From the NCBI GenBank assembly GCA_900107365.1, contig FNPS01000004.1, positions 186,001-250,000 of the forward strand: a DNA stretch of 64,000 bases, read 5' to 3'. This document shows positions 62,509-64,000 of this stretch, one piece after another (position 1 is the stretch's first letter; every line of letters starts with the position of its first letter). This DNA comes from Flavobacterium aquidurense (GTDB lineage Bacteria > Bacteroidota > Bacteroidia > Flavobacteriales > Flavobacteriaceae). A program made the translations under genes and the position numbers. The notes under the pieces are model-generated. The model was not told the DNA's origin. It ran no database searches and saw only the letters and a list, made by a program, of their open reading frames with translations.

Positions 62509-63390
62509 ATGTCACATAAAGCAGGTTTTGTAAACATCATCGGGAATCCAAACGTTGGAAAATCAACGTTGATGAACGCCTTTGTTGGAGAAAGATTATC
62601 GATCATTACATCAAAAGCACAAACAACTCGTCACCGTATTCTTGGAATCGTAAATGGCGAAGATTTTCAACTTATATTATCAGATACCCCAGGAATCATC
62701 AAACCAGCTTATGAAATGCAGGAGTCGATGATGAACTTCGTAAAATCGGCTTTTGAAGATGCTGATATTTTGGTTTACATGGTCGAAATAGGGGAGCAGG
62801 ACTTAAAAGACGAAGCTTTCTTTAATAAAATTATCCATGCTAAAATTCCGGTTTTATTATTGTTGAATAAAATTGACAACTCAAATCAGGAACAATTAGA
62901 AGAACAAGTAGCATTTTGGACAGCGAAAGTGCCAAATGCAGAAATTTTCCCAATCTCAGCTTTGCAGAATTTTAATGTACCGGAAGTTTTCAGCAGAATT
63001 ATTTCTTTGTTGCCAGAATCTCCGGCCTATTATCCTAAAGATCAATTAACAGACAAACCAGAACGTTTTTTCGTAAACGAGACAATCCGTGAGAAAATCT
63101 TGTTGAATTACAGCAAAGAGATTCCGTATGCAGTTGAAATCGTAACGGAAGAATTTTTTGAAGATGAAAAAATTATCAGAATCCGTTCGATCATTATGGT
63201 AGAACGCGAAACACAAAAAGGAATTATCATTGGACATAAAGGTGCGGCTCTTAAGAAAGTTGGAACCGATGCGCGTGCTGATCTAGAGAAGTTCTTCGGA
63301 AAACAAATTCACATTGAATTGGTTGTTAAGGTGAATAAGAATTGGAGAAGTAACGCGAATATGTTGAAACGTTTCGGGTATAATCAGTAA
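62509..63390 (+). CDS. era: GTPase Era
   Basis: A 293-residue GTPase needed for 16S rRNA maturation and 30S assembly. G1 GNPNVGKST (12-20), G2/effector SKAQTTRHRI, G3 DTPGI, G4 NKID and the C-terminal KH domain (GIIIGHKGAALKKVG) are all present. It is separated from the tRNA by 116 bp with its own promoter and is followed by der, another assembly GTPase. Confidence 0.97.
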   Translation: MSHKAGFVNIIGNPNVGKSTLMNAFVGERLSIITSKAQTTRHRILGIVNGEDFQLILSDTPGIIKPAYEMQESMMNFVKSAFEDADILVYMVEIGEQDLKDEAFFNKIIHAKIPVLLLLNKIDNSNQEQLEEQVAFWTAKVPNAEIFPISALQNFNVPEVFSRIISLLPESPAYYPKDQLTDKPERFFVNETIREKILLNYSKEIPYAVEIVTEEFFEDEKIIRIRSIIMVERETQKGIIIGHKGAALKKVGTDARADLEKFFGKQIHIELVVKVNKNWRSNANMLKRFGYNQ

Positions 63391-63399
63391 AGAGTTTTC

Positions 63400-63512
63400 A
63401 GTCACAGTCACAGTTTTCAGATGCCAAACTGTGACTGTGACTGAGACTGCGACTAAATATAGACGCAAAAAATAAGGGTACTTAGAAACTTAGTGGCTTA
63501 GCCACTTTTTTT
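63400..63512 (+). terminator. Inverted repeat and terminator between era and der
   Basis: AGTCACAGTCACAGTTT (63400-63416) and its complement (63426-63442) form a perfect 17-bp stem. A second hairpin, AGTGGCT/AGCCACT (63492-63506), is followed by TTTTTT and probably terminates era. Confidence 0.75.
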
Positions 63513-63515
63513 ACC

Positions 63516-63523
63516 TACCTTTG
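63516..63523 (+). promoter_or_regulatory. Bacteroidota -7 box before der
   Basis: TACCTTTG lies 95 bp before the der start codon and just after the era terminator. No clear TTG -33 element at the usual distance. TCTAAAATCTAAA words follow before the gene. Confidence 0.55.
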
Positions 63524-63618
63524 CAAAAAATTAAAATAAAGCATTTTGGATGTATAAGTGATTGATTATGGGATACTAATAATCAAAATCTAAAGTCTAA
63601 AATCTAAAATTCAAAAAA

Positions 63619-64000
63619 ATGAATAACATTGTTGCGATAGTAGGAAGACCTAATGTAGGGAAATCAACCCTTTTTAATAGGCTGATACAAAGAAGAGAAG
63701 CTATTGTAGATTCAGTATCTGGGGTTACCCGTGATAGAAACTATGGTAAAAGCGAGTGGAACGGAAAAGAGTTTTCTGTAATTGATACCGGCGGATATGT
63801 TCGCGGATCTGATGACGTATTTGAAGGAGAAATCCGTAAACAAGTGGAGCTTGCTATAGACGAAGCTGATGTTATTATTTTTGTGGTTGATGTAGAAGAA
63901 GGAATTACACCAATGGATGATGTTGTTGCACGCTTATTGCGTAAAGTGACTAAACCGGTTTTATTGGCGGTAAATAAAGTTGATAACGCAATGCGTGAGA
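63619..64000 (+). CDS. der: Ribosome-assembly GTPase Der (EngA), partial
   Basis: The first 127 codons of Der, running off the window end. [20 protein letters not shown] carries the first G1 motif, then [14 protein letters not shown] (G3) and NKVD (G4). Der is the double-GTPase factor of 50S assembly. The second G domain and KH-like end lie outside the window. It is 228 bp after era, the usual partner order. Confidence 0.96.
   Translation, partial: MNNIVAIVGRPNVGKSTLFNRLIQRREAIVDSVSGVTRDRNYGKSEWNGKEFSVIDTGGYVRGSDDVFEGEIRKQVELAIDEADVIIFVVDVEEGITPMDDVVARLLRKVTKPVLLAVNKVDNAMRE

Overview
The window is about 64 kb of AT-rich (roughly one-third GC by eye) bacterial chromosome from a gliding member of the Bacteroidota, almost certainly a Flavobacterium of the F. 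johnsoniae type. Evidence for this: a complete gldK-gldL-gldM-gldN locus with a second gldN paralogue (gldO); promoters of the Bacteroidota form TAnnTTTG; many small lipoproteins and DUF families typical of flavobacteria; and very repetitive intergenic DNA made of short palindromic words. There is no prophage, CRISPR array, rRNA operon or intact insertion sequence.

Layout. 0-4.4 kb: an overlapping nucleotidyltransferase-like/hypothetical pair, an AHSA1/SRPBCC protein, a matrixin-type zinc metalloprotease lipoprotein and two unknowns. 4.8-18.4 kb: a 1080-residue VIT/TonB-box hybrid protein, an alpha/beta hydrolase, a UPF0173 metallo-beta-lactamase-fold hydrolase, a six-helix membrane protein, an Mpo1-like protein, DUF4494, DUF3754, an NTF2-like protein, two exported hypotheticals, a YkgJ-type Cys-cluster protein and a DoxX-like protein. 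18.7-24.1 kb: a SulP transporter, a large exported macroglobulin/plug-like protein and an NPP-type phosphodiesterase. 24.4-32.6 kb: a housekeeping block on the minus strand, groES-groEL, and upstream of it miaB, a GxxExxY gene, a sigma-54 activator, lptE, a repeat-rich TPR protein and secG. 33.4-44.4 kb: topA, a degenerate ureohydrolase and gldK, gldL, gldM, gldN, gldO (the type IX secretion/gliding motor and outer-membrane ring), then an FAD oxidoreductase. 44.4-50.6 kb: DUF983, an ABC-F ATPase, a divergent App1/diacylglycerol-kinase pair, a GNAT-like protein and DUF1761. 50.7-56.2 kb: a leucine-rich-repeat protein, a decayed gene, an AraC/GlxA regulator divergent from an EthD-DinB-SRPBCC operon, and an exported Ppx/GppA-like protein. 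56.2-62.4 kb: the accessory part of the window, with a small Cys-rich double-glycine-leader peptide gene, a TruC-like pseudouridine synthase, a DJ-1/PfpI protein, an HD hydrolase, a broken REP-associated transposase (RAYT), REP hairpins and repeated copies of the 3' end of the initiator tRNA. 62.3-64 kb: tRNA-fMet, era and the start of der.

How the genes work together. The gldKLMNO cluster encodes the core of type IX secretion: GldL/GldM form the proton-driven inner-membrane motor, and GldK plus GldN/GldO form the periplasmic ring under the outer membrane. SecG and LptE serve the general export and LPS-assembly routes. GroES/GroEL, TopA, MiaB, Era and Der are housekeeping functions in folding, DNA supercoiling, tRNA modification and ribosome assembly.

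The most unusual material is (i) the orphan Cys-rich peptide gene at 57.0 kb; (ii) the 59.2-62.4 kb region, where repeats of the tRNA-fMet tail bound single-gene segments and a RAYT/REP module occurs twice; (iii) the GxxExxY gene sitting exactly between arms of an intergenic palindrome family; (iv) the ureohydrolase-like gene that has lost its metal ligands but is retained between topA and gldK.
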